Assembly: GCF_900215325.1 (NCBI RefSeq) | Contig: NZ_OCMS01000003.1 | Location: forward strand, 62,001 to 126,000 | Source of the DNA: Fibrobacter sp. UWB16 | GTDB taxonomy: Bacteria; Fibrobacterota; Fibrobacteria; Fibrobacterales; Fibrobacteraceae | Direction: 5' to 3' | DNA length: 64,000 nt | Shown: positions 26,693 to 34,251 of the stretch, piece by piece | How the letters are laid out: every line of letters begins with the position of its first letter | Position numbering within the stretch: the stretch's first letter is position 1 | Notes under the pieces: generated by a model | The model's database searches: none | Seen by the model: only the letters and a program-made list of their open reading frames with translations | Told to the model about the DNA's origin: nothing | Translations under genes and position numbers: made by a program

Positions 26693-27181
26693 ATGTCCAA
26701 GAATTCTAAAACTGTGGTTGCAAAACCCGTAAAGAAAGTTGCGACGAAGGCTGCGGCAAAACCCGCTGCAGAAAAGTCCGCCGCAAAAACCGTGAAGGCT
26801 CCAGCTAAGAAGGCTCTCCCGAAGGCTGAAAAGCCGGCTAAGGCTCCTGCTAAGGTTGCAAAGGCTACAAAAGTTGAAGCCCCGAAAGCTGAAGTGAAGG
26901 TCGCCAAGGCCCCGGCAAAGAAAGCCGCTGCAAAGGCTCCGAAGGCCGCCGCACCGAAAAAGGTTGCCGTCGAATTCGTTGCCGATTGCCCGCTTGCAAC
27001 AACCGTCTCTGTTGCTGGTACGTTCAACAACTGGACTGTCGATGCCGACATGCTCAAGAAGGACAAGAAGACGGGTCTTTGGGTTGCAAAGATTTCCCTC
27101 GTTCCGGGCGACTACGAATACAAGTTTGTCTGTGATGGCAAGAACTGGGATGCAGGCGACAATAAGATCAAGCACGTATAA
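26693..27181 (+). CDS. Histone H1-like Lys/Ala/Pro-rich tail fused to CBM48 (glycogen-binding AMPK-type) domain
   Basis: A 162-residue protein in two parts. Residues 1-92 are a low-complexity Lys-Ala-Pro tail (KKVATKAAAKPAAEKSAAK and many similar units), like bacterial histone-H1 tails that bind DNA or polyanions. Residues about 93-162 are an AMPK-type CBM48 domain: VEFVADCPLATTVSVAGTFNNW, then GLWVAKISLVPGDYEYKFVCDGKNW, with the aromatic residues of the glycogen site in place. No signal peptide is present, so it should be cytoplasmic. AAGAGGAG precedes the ATG. A link between glycogen granules and the nucleoid, or polyphosphate, is a hypothesis only. Confidence 0.85.
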   Translation: MSKNSKTVVAKPVKKVATKAAAKPAAEKSAAKTVKAPAKKALPKAEKPAKAPAKVAKATKVEAPKAEVKVAKAPAKKAAAKAPKAAAPKKVAVEFVADCPLATTVSVAGTFNNWTVDADMLKKDKKTGLWVAKISLVPGDYEYKFVCDGKNWDAGDNKIKHV

Positions 27182-27206
27182 TTGCTCTGATTGAAAAACT
27201 ATTGAA

Positions 27207-27237
27207 AATGCGCCGGGCATAACGCTCGGCGTTTTTC
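27207..27237 (+). terminator. Rho-independent terminator
   Basis: CGCCGGGC and GCTCGGCG pair imperfectly around ATAAC and are followed by GTTTTT. It closes the CBM48 fusion gene. Confidence 0.75.
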
Positions 27238-27254
27238 ATATCCTACCAAATTAC

Positions 27255-27262
27255 TATCTTTG
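27255..27262 (+). promoter_or_regulatory. TAnnTTTG promoter-like element before lysA
   Basis: TATCTTTG lies seven bases before the lysA ATG. It matches the -7 element of Bacteroidota promoters. No ribosome binding site lies between it and the start, so a leaderless lysA message is suggested. Confidence 0.4.
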
Positions 27263-27269
27263 CCCCCGT

Positions 27270-28529
27270 ATGAAATATTCCATCCCTGATTCAGTGCTTT
27301 TGAAAGCGGCCAGTGAATACGGCACCCCGCTTTGGATTTATGACCGTGCGACGATTGAACGTGCTGTAAAGGACGTGCAGGTTTTTGACACTGTGCGCTT
27401 TGCTCAGAAGGCATGCCCGAACCTTTCTGTGGTTTCGCTCATCCGCAAGCTTGGCTGCGTTGTCGACGCCGTCTCCGCTGGCGAAATTGTGCGCGCCCTC
27501 AAGGCCGGCTTCAAGGGTGGACAGCAGAAGGGCAAGGTTCCTGAAATTGTCTACACAGCCGATATCTTTGACCGCGATGCACTCGAACTCGTGAAGAAGT
27601 ACGACATCGCCGTGAACGTGGGCTCTCCGGACATGATTCAGCAACTCGCTGATTTTGGCGTGAAGTCTGAACTCACCATCCGCGTGAATCCGGGTTTTGG
27701 CCATGGCCACTCCCGCAAGACGAATACCGGTGGCGACCTTTCTAAGCACGGTATTTGGCACGAACAGATTAAGGACTGCATCAAGCTCGCCCAGAGCAAC
27801 GGCATGTGGATTACCGGTTTGCACATGCACATCGGTTCCGGCACGGATTTTGAACACTTGGCCCAGGTTTGCGATGCCATGGTGGACGCTAGCCGTCACC
27901 TCGGTTCTCACCTCCGCACGATTAGCGCTGGTGGTGGCCTCCCGATTCCGTATCATGAAGAAGAAAAGGGCAACCGCATTGACGTGAAGGCTTACTATGA
28001 TTTGTGGGACAACGCCCGCAAGCGTATCCAGCAGAGCATTGGTCACGATGTCCATCTCGAAGTGGAACCGGGCCGTTACCTTGTTGCAGAAAGCGGCTAC
28101 CTCGTTGCGGAAATCCGCGCTGTCAAGAAGCAGGGAAATAATTTGTTCTACTTGCTCGACGCTGGCTTTACCGATCTCGTTCGTCCGAGCTTCTACGGTA
28201 GCTACCACGCCATTTCCGTGATTGCCCGTGACGGTCGTGAACTGAACGAAACTGTTGACGCTGTTGTCGCTGGCCCGCTTTGCGAATCCGGTGACGTGTT
28301 CACGCAGGAAGAAGGTGGCTTTGTCGTGACGCGCAAGCTCCCGAAGGCTCAGGTGGGTGATCTCTTGATTCTCCATGATGCCGGTGCTTACGGTGCCGCC
28401 ATGAGCAGCAACTACAACAGCCGTCGCTACGCTGCCGAAACGATGTACACGAAGGGCGAAATCAAGCTCGTTCGTGAACGCCAGACTTTCGAACAACTCT
28501 TGCAGAACGATCGCATTATTGAATTATAA
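27270..28529 (+). CDS. lysA: Diaminopimelate decarboxylase
   Basis: Last step of lysine synthesis: decarboxylation of meso-diaminopimelate by a PLP-dependent alanine-racemase-fold enzyme. In the 419-residue protein the PLP lysine is Lys47 in FAQKACPNLSVV. Further landmarks are GEIVRALKAGF, TIRVNPGFGHGHSRKT, HMHIGSGTD, ISAGGGLPIPY, VEPGRYLVAESG and AGPLCESGDVF (the dimer-interface CES), with GAYGAAMSSNYNSR near the C-terminus. The start ATG at 27270 has a TAnnTTTG element seven bases upstream and no Shine-Dalgarno. Carboxynorspermidine decarboxylases are the nearest alternative, but the motifs favour LysA. Confidence 0.92.
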   Translation: MKYSIPDSVLLKAASEYGTPLWIYDRATIERAVKDVQVFDTVRFAQKACPNLSVVSLIRKLGCVVDAVSAGEIVRALKAGFKGGQQKGKVPEIVYTADIFDRDALELVKKYDIAVNVGSPDMIQQLADFGVKSELTIRVNPGFGHGHSRKTNTGGDLSKHGIWHEQIKDCIKLAQSNGMWITGLHMHIGSGTDFEHLAQVCDAMVDASRHLGSHLRTISAGGGLPIPYHEEEKGNRIDVKAYYDLWDNARKRIQQSIGHDVHLEVEPGRYLVAESGYLVAEIRAVKKQGNNLFYLLDAGFTDLVRPSFYGSYHAISVIARDGRELNETVDAVVAGPLCESGDVFTQEEGGFVVTRKLPKAQVGDLLILHDAGAYGAAMSSNYNSRRYAAETMYTKGEIKLVRERQTFEQLLQNDRIIEL

Positions 28530-28551
28530 ACTTCGCATAGCTTCGTTGCTC

Positions 28552-28586
28552 GCCTCCTTACGTACATCTTAGTACGCTACGGAGGC
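28552..28586. repeat. Intergenic hairpin GCCTCC...GGAGGC
   Basis: GCCTCC and GGAGGC enclose CGTAC and GTACG around a short loop, giving a two-part stem straight after lysA. The flanking text (TTCGTTGCTCGCC, TTGCTCTGCTCG) is repeat-like. It may be a member of another dispersed family, but no second copy is in this window. Confidence 0.5.
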
Positions 28587-28639
28587 TCGCGCCTTGCTCT
28601 GCTCGTTTCTAATTCAATACTGAATATTCATGTGCTTTT

Positions 28640-28673
28640 GTCACCCCGGACTTGTTCCGGGGTTGTCTTTTTT
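28640..28673 (+). terminator. Terminator formed by a family B repeat
   Basis: CCCCGGA and TCCGGGG form the stem, followed by TTGTCTTTTTT. This copy of the dispersed repeat doubles as a terminator for lysA. Confidence 0.65.
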
Positions 28674-28699
28674 CCTAGCCAAGTCCATACTCAAATTTC

Positions 28700-28707
28700 T
28701 ATCTTTG
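28700..28707 (+). promoter_or_regulatory. TAnnTTTG promoter-like element
   Basis: TATCTTTG again, 17 bases before the ATG of the transporter gene, identical to the element before lysA. Confidence 0.35.
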
Positions 28708-28724
28708 CCGCCGGAAATAAGACT

Positions 28725-29630
28725 ATGGGTAACTTACGCGCTATTCTCATGCCGGTCGCTATTCTTGCTGGCATCCTCATTCCTCAGGCGCACTTTCTGT
28801 CGCCGCTCTTGCCGTTCACTATCGGCATCATGATGTTCCTTACGTTCGTGACGAAAATTCCGCCGCAGACGCATGGTTACACGTTCAAGATTGAAGTCCG
28901 CGCGTTTATTGCAAGCCTCGTGATTATTGCCGCCCTCTGGGGTATTGTGGAACTTTTCCACTTGCCGCGTGAAGTGCTTTTGGGCGGTGCGATTATTGCG
29001 CTTTGCCCGCCTGCGAATGCGGCACCTGCAATGGCGAAAATGCTTGGTGGCAGCGCGTCCCTTGCGCTCAAGATTTTCCTCAGCGGTAACCTGATTGCAT
29101 GCTTTAGCATCCCGATTATCTTTGGATATTTGACTGGAGCCGAGGCGGACCTTTCCGAAATCGCGATGAAGATTTTCAATACGATCCAGCCGATTATCAG
29201 CATCCCGCTTGCGTTTGCGTTTGGGCTCCGTAACTTTTACCCGGAACTTGCCGACCGTGCCGCGAAATACCAGAAGTACACGATGTTCGTGTGGACGTTC
29301 TCGGTGTTCATTATTTTGTCCAAGGCGAGCTTCGACATTCGCGAAATGGGCTTTGCCGACTTGTGGAATAGCGGAAAGCTCCCGCTGATGGCTGCGGTTT
29401 CGCTTGTGCTTTGCCTTTTGCAGTTTTGGCTTGGATGGGTTTGCGAACGCGGTCGCCGTCCGATTGAAGGCTCGCAGAGCATGGGGCAAAAGAACACGAC
29501 GCTTGTTATCTGGGTTTCTAGCCTTTACGCGGGCCCGGTGGTGGCTCTTGCCCCGACTTGCTACGTTGTATGGCAGAACCTTGTGCTCAGCTATATGACC
29601 GCAAAAATCAAGCCGAAAAAAGATAGCTAG
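28725..29630 (+). CDS. Bile acid:sodium symporter (BASS) family transporter
   Basis: A 301-residue membrane protein with about nine or ten hydrophobic helices (LMPVAILAGILIP, FIASLVIIAALWGIV, LSGNLIACFSIPIIFGYL, TMFVWTFSVFIIL and others). LLGGAIIALCPPANAAPAMAKMLGGSASLAL and GQKNTTLVIWVSSLY are the crossover-type segments of BASS proteins, where helices break at the sodium and substrate sites. I chose the ATG at 28725; an earlier in-frame ATG would add a stretch that runs through a dispersed repeat. The substrate is unknown; many bacterial members move pantoate or 2-keto acids rather than bile acids. Confidence 0.8.
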   Translation: MGNLRAILMPVAILAGILIPQAHFLSPLLPFTIGIMMFLTFVTKIPPQTHGYTFKIEVRAFIASLVIIAALWGIVELFHLPREVLLGGAIIALCPPANAAPAMAKMLGGSASLALKIFLSGNLIACFSIPIIFGYLTGAEADLSEIAMKIFNTIQPIISIPLAFAFGLRNFYPELADRAAKYQKYTMFVWTFSVFIILSKASFDIREMGFADLWNSGKLPLMAAVSLVLCLLQFWLGWVCERGRRPIEGSQSMGQKNTTLVIWVSSLYAGPVVALAPTCYVVWQNLVLSYMTAKIKPKKDS

Positions 29631-29677
29631 AACTTAGAATTTAGATCTTGGAACTTAGAATATTTCTGAAATCAAAA

Positions 29678-29713
29678 TGTCATGCCCTGCTCCGACAGGG
29701 CATCTCCTTTTTT
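29678..29713 (+). terminator. Rho-independent terminator
   Basis: GCCCTG and CAGGGC form a stem around CTCCGA, followed by ATCTCCTTTTTT. A second hairpin, GCCCGC-ATTC-GCGGGC, lies at about 29730-29745. The 206-base gap otherwise holds only short GAACTTAGAA repeats. Confidence 0.7.
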
Positions 29714-29836
29714 ATGTCGAGATGGTGATGCCCGCATTCGCGGGCATGACAAAATGAAATTTGTTCATCGTCACATACAAGAAAATTTTTAAACTTTTCT
29801 TTAATTTTTGCTTACGACTGCTTTATATTTATACAC

Positions 29837-30607
29837 ATGGTGTATTCGAAGCTGGTTTCATCTTTGATTGCCCTTGTGGCAATCCTTTTTGTGTCATTCT
29901 TTGTGCGTGACTGGTATGTGCTGCATCAGTGCGGTGCTGTTCAGTCGTGTCTAGATTCTACCAGCGATTTTCAGAACATCACAAAGTTTATCGTAACCTT
30001 TATTGCAACGCTACTTGCGTTTATGATTGGCAGACGTTCAGTCACTAGGCGCGATCGCTTCTTTTTGCAGATGAGTTTTTTGATGATTCTTTGTGCCGAC
30101 TTTTGTTTTAAAATTCTGTACAATTATTTTGGCACGCCTGAAACTCGAGAAAATTTTATTTCGCTCGGCATTGGATTTTTCTTCATGGCGCAGATGATTT
30201 TAATTTATCGACATTCGCGTACAAAGAATACGGACTGGTCGTTTCCGTGGATTTATTGCATTCCGCTTGCGGCTGTGATTGCGATGATTTTCCTTGCATA
30301 TTTCAAGGTCCTTGAATCCGTGATGCTCATGGCTGTTATTGCGTACGCGCCGACGTTGCTTTGTTCGCTTTACATGGCGTGCAGGGCGACAACGCTAGGC
30401 TTTTTCCCGGAGAAAAATGCCTTCTTCATCATGATCGGGATGGTTTGCTTTACATGCTGCGATGCGCTCACTGGAATTTCGCTCCTTACGGGAGCGGATC
30501 ATTCGACCCGTGAAATCTTGGCTGTTGTGTCGAACAACTTTATTTGGCTCTTCTACGTCCCGGCCATTATTTTCCTTGCTTTGAGCGGATATCGCCGTAA
30601 CGTTTAG
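29837..30607 (+). CDS. Polytopic membrane protein, YhhN/TMEM86-like (tentative)
   Basis: A 256-residue inner-membrane protein with about eight hydrophobic helices. The spacing of small and acidic residues in its helices, such as LMILCADFCFKIL, FISLGIGFFFMAQMILIYRH and IMIGMVCFTCCDALTGISLL, resembles the YhhN/TMEM86 lysoplasmalogenase family, where two buried Asp residues act in cleaving vinyl-ether lipids. The similarity is by eye and weak. The extracytoplasmic loop with HQCGAVQSCLD could hold a disulfide. The start ATG at 29837 lacks a strong ribosome binding site. The gene is alone, 61 bases before the cupin gene. Confidence 0.55.
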   Translation: MVYSKLVSSLIALVAILFVSFFVRDWYVLHQCGAVQSCLDSTSDFQNITKFIVTFIATLLAFMIGRRSVTRRDRFFLQMSFLMILCADFCFKILYNYFGTPETRENFISLGIGFFFMAQMILIYRHSRTKNTDWSFPWIYCIPLAAVIAMIFLAYFKVLESVMLMAVIAYAPTLLCSLYMACRATTLGFFPEKNAFFIMIGMVCFTCCDALTGISLLTGADHSTREILAVVSNNFIWLFYVPAIIFLALSGYRRNV

Positions 30608-30668
30608 ATCCGCATGCTTGGCTCTTTTCCCCTAAAATTCTATTATTACCTCGTTCAAAGAGGTCATA

Positions 30669-31001
30669 ATGATTATTGATTTAAAAGGTATGGAGACGAC
30701 TGTTCTCCCGAATTTTAAGGGTGGCGAAAAAGAATACAAGGCCAAGATGTATTTCGACGGTACGACGCGCATTATGCACGGCACGCTCGAAGCTGGCGCT
30801 TCTATCGGTTACCACAAGCACGAAACCAACAGCGAAATTATGTTCTTTGTCTCGGGGAAGGGCAAGGTACTTTTTGATGATGGTGTGGAATATGTCGAAG
30901 CTGGCCAGTGCCATTTCTGCCCGAAGGGCCATTCCCACAGCTTGATTAATGAAGGTCCGGACAATCTCGTCTTTTATGCGACGGTCCCGGAACTCGGATA
31001 A
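30669..31001 (+). CDS. Small cupin-domain protein
   Basis: A 110-residue single-domain cupin. The two cupin motifs are clear: motif 1, GASIGYHKHETNSEIMFFVSGKG, with the metal-binding His-x-His and Glu; and motif 2, VEAGQCHFCPKGHSHSLIN, with the final His. AAAGAGG precedes the ATG. It lies 21 bases before the phosphohexomutase gene on the same strand, so the two are probably co-transcribed. Small cupins of this type include sugar-binding, isomerase and dioxygenase proteins; the partner gene hints at sugar metabolism but does not decide it. Confidence 0.85.
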   Translation: MIIDLKGMETTVLPNFKGGEKEYKAKMYFDGTTRIMHGTLEAGASIGYHKHETNSEIMFFVSGKGKVLFDDGVEYVEAGQCHFCPKGHSHSLINEGPDNLVFYATVPELG

Positions 31002-31022
31002 GTTTAATTTAATGGAGAAAAT

Positions 31023-32363
31023 ATGTCTAAATTAATGCGTTCTATTTCTGGTATCCGCGGAATCGTTGGCGATACCCTTACTCCGCAGGTTTTGCAGAGC
31101 CATGTGCGTGCTTTCCTCGAAATCACGAAGGCAAAGCGCGTGGTGATTGGCCGCGATAGCCGCCCGACAGGTGATGCCATCGTGCAGTTCGTCGCTGGCA
31201 TTTGCCGCCTTTCTGGCGTGGATGTTGTGGATGTGGGCCTTTCGACGACCCCGTCCGTGGAACTTTTGACGACGCACTTCAAGGCTGATGCGGGCATCAT
31301 CATTACCGCAAGCCATAACCCGCTCGAATGGAACGCTCTCAAGTTCCTCAACAACAAGGGCCTTTTCCTCGGTCCGGATGATGTGAAGCAGCTCTTTGCT
31401 CTCGCTGATGCAAACCAGTTCAGCTATCCGGATTACCGCACGATGGGCAAGTACGAAGTTGCCCCGGATGCCGATGGCATTCACATTGATGGTACGCTCA
31501 AGATTCCGTTCGTGGATGTCGAAGCCATCAAGGCCAAGCATTTCAAGGTTGCTGTCGATGCCGTGAACGGTGCCGGTAGCTTTATTGTGCCGCGCCTCTT
31601 GGAACAGCTCGGTTGCGAAGTTGTCCGTGTTCATTGCAGCCCGGATGGCACGTTCCCGCGTGGTGCAGAACCGATTCCTGAAAATCTCGGCGACTTGCGC
31701 AAGGCTGTCAAGGATAACGGCTGTGCTGTTGGCTTTGCCGTGGACCCGGATGCAGACCGCTGCGCTCTCGTCGATGGTTTGGGACAAAGTATCGGCGAAG
31801 AATACACGCTTGCAATTGCAACGGACGAAGTACTTGCCCAGAAGAAGGGTAGCGTTTGCGTGAACCTCTCCACGAGCCGCATGAACGAAGATGTTGCCGC
31901 CAAGTACGGTTGTGAATTCAGCCGCGCGAAGGTCGGTGAAATCAACGTTAGCCTCCAGATGATCGAAAACGGTTGCGTGATTGGCGGTGAAGGTAACGGC
32001 GGTGTGATTCTCCCGGCGCTCCATTACGGTCGCGATAGCCTCGTGGCTGCCGCACTTGTGCTTAGCTGGATGGCCCACCACAATGGCGGCCCGGAAAAGT
32101 TCGTAGCTGAAAATCCGGCCTACGTGATGCCGAAGAAAAAGTTCGAACTCGGCGACAAGAAGGTTGCAGACATTCTCCCGAAAGTCAAGGCTGAATTTGC
32201 TGGCTGGAAGATGGATGAACGCGACGGCCTCTGGCTCGGTTCCGAGAAGTCCTGGGTACATGTGCGCGCCAGCAACACAGAACCTGTAATCCGCGTGATT
32301 GCCGAAGCCCCGACAGCTGAAGAAGCTGAGACTCTTTGTAGTAAGGTCGAAAAGCTCATTTAG
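31023..32363 (+). CDS. Phosphohexomutase (phosphoglucosamine / phosphomannomutase family)
   Basis: Moves a phosphate between the 6- and 1-positions of a hexose. The 446-residue protein has the four-domain alpha-D-phosphohexomutase plan: the phosphoserine Ser97 in TASHNP, the magnesium loop DPDADRC (about 241-247), the sugar-binding GEGNGGV (about 323-329) and the C-terminal phosphate site RASNTEPVIRVIAEA. The opening RSISGIRGIVGDTLTP is typical of the GlmM/ManB branch. Which sugar it uses, glucosamine, mannose or glucose, is not decided by these motifs. GGAG precedes the ATG. It closes the cupin unit. Confidence 0.9.
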   Translation: MSKLMRSISGIRGIVGDTLTPQVLQSHVRAFLEITKAKRVVIGRDSRPTGDAIVQFVAGICRLSGVDVVDVGLSTTPSVELLTTHFKADAGIIITASHNPLEWNALKFLNNKGLFLGPDDVKQLFALADANQFSYPDYRTMGKYEVAPDADGIHIDGTLKIPFVDVEAIKAKHFKVAVDAVNGAGSFIVPRLLEQLGCEVVRVHCSPDGTFPRGAEPIPENLGDLRKAVKDNGCAVGFAVDPDADRCALVDGLGQSIGEEYTLAIATDEVLAQKKGSVCVNLSTSRMNEDVAAKYGCEFSRAKVGEINVSLQMIENGCVIGGEGNGGVILPALHYGRDSLVAAALVLSWMAHHNGGPEKFVAENPAYVMPKKKFELGDKKVADILPKVKAEFAGWKMDERDGLWLGSEKSWVHVRASNTEPVIRVIAEAPTAEEAETLCSKVEKLI

Positions 32364-32380
32364 TAGTAAGTAGACAGTAA

Positions 32381-32420
32381 CGTCATCCTGAGTGCGAAAG
32401 CGCGAAGGATCCAGTCAAAT
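32381..32420 (+). repeat. Dispersed intergenic repeat, family A
   Basis: GTCATCCTGAGTGCGAAAGC, then GCGAAGGATCCAGTCAAAT: the forward orientation of the family A element, placed just after the phosphohexomutase gene. Confidence 0.7.
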
Positions 32421-32423
32421 TAA

Positions 32424-32458
32424 ACCAAAAGGGCTCGCCGTTTCCGGCGGGCCCTTGA
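32424..32458. terminator. Terminator between convergent genes
   Basis: GGGC-T-CGCC and GGCGGGCCC pair around TTTCC with A-rich and T-containing flanks. It separates the phosphohexomutase gene from the first esterase gene, which read towards each other. Confidence 0.7.
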
Positions 32459-32483
32459 ACATTAGAGAGTGTATAGGAAATCT

Positions 32484-34007
32484 TTAGAACTGTTCGAAGA
32501 ACTTGTGGACTTCTTCAGGAACCCATGTCTGTTCCCAGTTCCAGCCGACACCCATGTTACCGGTGTCATGAGCGGTCCACTGATGGTCACCCGGCCAGCT
32601 GCACCACTTGACCGGGAAGCGTTCGTCGACGTTCTTAAAGTCATAGCAGACGTGTCCGGTGTTGCCGTTCACTTCTTCAGGCTTTTCGGAGCTTGCGTCG
32701 GTGAAGTCGCCATTGGCGTCGGCCTTGCCGTTACGCTTGAGGATTCTCGGGAGGGCACTATTTTTGGCGCGGTTGTAATCGCATCTGCCGTCGTTTTTGC
32801 CGTGAACGTTCATCCAGGCGATCGGCAAGTTCTTCATGTTGTTGCCTTCGGGGAGCCAAATGTTGTAGTCAGCGACTGCGTAGGTGGCTGCAGCGCGGAC
32901 GCGGCTCTGCATGTCTTGCATGAGTGAGTAGCTGAACATGGCGCCAAAGCTAAAGCCTGTAATGAACACGCGGCTTGTATCAATGCAGTAGTTGTCGTTC
33001 AAAGTCGTGAGTGTCTGTGCAAAGAAGTCATGATCGCCTTGGCCCTTGGTCCATACACCGCCAATAGCGTCGAGTGAAACGAAGATGTAGTCGCCGTTCT
33101 TGTCGAGCACCTGCTGGCCGTAGTACGGAGTCGGATGGTCGTAGTCTGCTTTGTGATGCACGAAGTCTTCACCTCGGCTACCGTAGCAGTGCAAGGCAAA
33201 GAGAACCTTGTGCGGTTTCTTGTTGTCGTAGTTCTTCGGCAAGGTGATAAAGTAATCGCGGGTGTCGTTACCGACCTTGATTTGGAACTGGTCGCCGTTT
33301 TCGACGCTCTTGACTTTTTTCAATGTGGAATTGGTGCCGCAGCCCTTACTCGGGGTCGGTGCGTTCTTCAAGGCGTAACCGAATTTGAACGTCGGTTCGG
33401 GAGGGATGGTCTTCGAAAGTTTCACGTCAACGGTCGTGTCGAGCGTTCCGAGCGGCACGGTGAGCGTGTCATAGCCTTCGAATGTAAAGCGGAGTGCTTC
33501 GTCCTTGGCGGCATCCTTCATGAGGGCGTTAGCCTGTGAGCCGAAGGAGCTGGTAAAACTTTCGTCCGTCGTGAACTTGAAATTCTGCTTGGCGTTACCG
33601 ACAGAGACCTGTGCAAAGTAAGTACCGCGTGCGCTGAGTCCTTTGCTCAAGTCATACGTGCCGGAACCTTGCAATGTCTTTTTGAAAACCTGGTTGCCGA
33701 GCGAGTTGTAAATCTTTACCTGAACAGGCGAGGTGCTGCTCTGGGAGTAAGAGAGAATGCCTTTGTTTACGCTGATATAGCCAACGGCGTTTCTGAAGCT
33801 TGGGTTGATGCCCACTTCCTCTTCCTGGATGGTGAATTTACCCTTATCATCCGTCGAGGCTGTCTTGCCTTCTTTGAGCAGGTCTACCGTGACACCTTTG
33901 AGTGCCTTGCCGTCATTGTCAGAAACGGTTCCTGTGATTGTGTATGCCGATGCCATCCCGCACAAGGCAAAACACGCGGCCGTAAATAGATTGGGCGCTT
34001 TAATCAT
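32484..34007 (-). CDS. Secreted CE1-like esterase (PHB-depolymerase/feruloyl-esterase type) with N-terminal Ig and internal sorting-like module
   Basis: A 507-residue secreted protein. The ATG at 34007 has AAAAGGAG upstream and opens into a signal peptide (LFTAACFALCGMASA). Residues about 20-80 are a carboxypeptidase-regulatory-like domain (YTITGTVSDNDGKALKGVTVDLLKEG). Residues about 85-150 carry a T9SS/FlgD-like module (VQVKIYNSLGNQVFKKTL, ARGTYFAQVSV), which is normally C-terminal. The alpha/beta-hydrolase (about 240-507) has the nucleophile elbow GFSFGAM and a late His in GDHQWT. Family relatives release acetyl or feruloyl groups from xylan. A paralogue lies directly upstream. Confidence 0.85.
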   Translation of the reverse strand: MIKAPNLFTAACFALCGMASAYTITGTVSDNDGKALKGVTVDLLKEGKTASTDDKGKFTIQEEEVGINPSFRNAVGYISVNKGILSYSQSSTSPVQVKIYNSLGNQVFKKTLQGSGTYDLSKGLSARGTYFAQVSVGNAKQNFKFTTDESFTSSFGSQANALMKDAAKDEALRFTFEGYDTLTVPLGTLDTTVDVKLSKTIPPEPTFKFGYALKNAPTPSKGCGTNSTLKKVKSVENGDQFQIKVGNDTRDYFITLPKNYDNKKPHKVLFALHCYGSRGEDFVHHKADYDHPTPYYGQQVLDKNGDYIFVSLDAIGGVWTKGQGDHDFFAQTLTTLNDNYCIDTSRVFITGFSFGAMFSYSLMQDMQSRVRAAATYAVADYNIWLPEGNNMKNLPIAWMNVHGKNDGRCDYNRAKNSALPRILKRNGKADANGDFTDASSEKPEEVNGNTGHVCYDFKNVDERFPVKWCSWPGDHQWTAHDTGNMGVGWNWEQTWVPEEVHKFFEQF

Positions 34008-34184
34008 GTGTACTCCTTTTACCAAACTCCTAAGACACACCTCACTATAAACTAATCTAATTCCAGATGTGATGAATGTTACGCGTTTGCGCTCCATGTT
34101 TATGGATGAATTGTCTATAAAATGATTTTTACAAGTCCCGCTAAAGTTGGCGATGCCGAAGGGCCGGAATGCGCGGGCATGACA

Positions 34185-34220
34185 GAAAAAAGCGGCTCCT
34201 GGGGAGGAGCCGCTTTTGGG
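34185..34220 (-). terminator. Rho-independent terminator of the second esterase gene
   Basis: AAAAGCGGCTCC and GGAGCCGCTTTT form a long stem with a TGGG loop, read on the minus strand after the 34252-35751 gene. Confidence 0.88.
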
Positions 34221-34251
34221 TAGAGAGTTGATTTATGAATATCGTTTGTGA

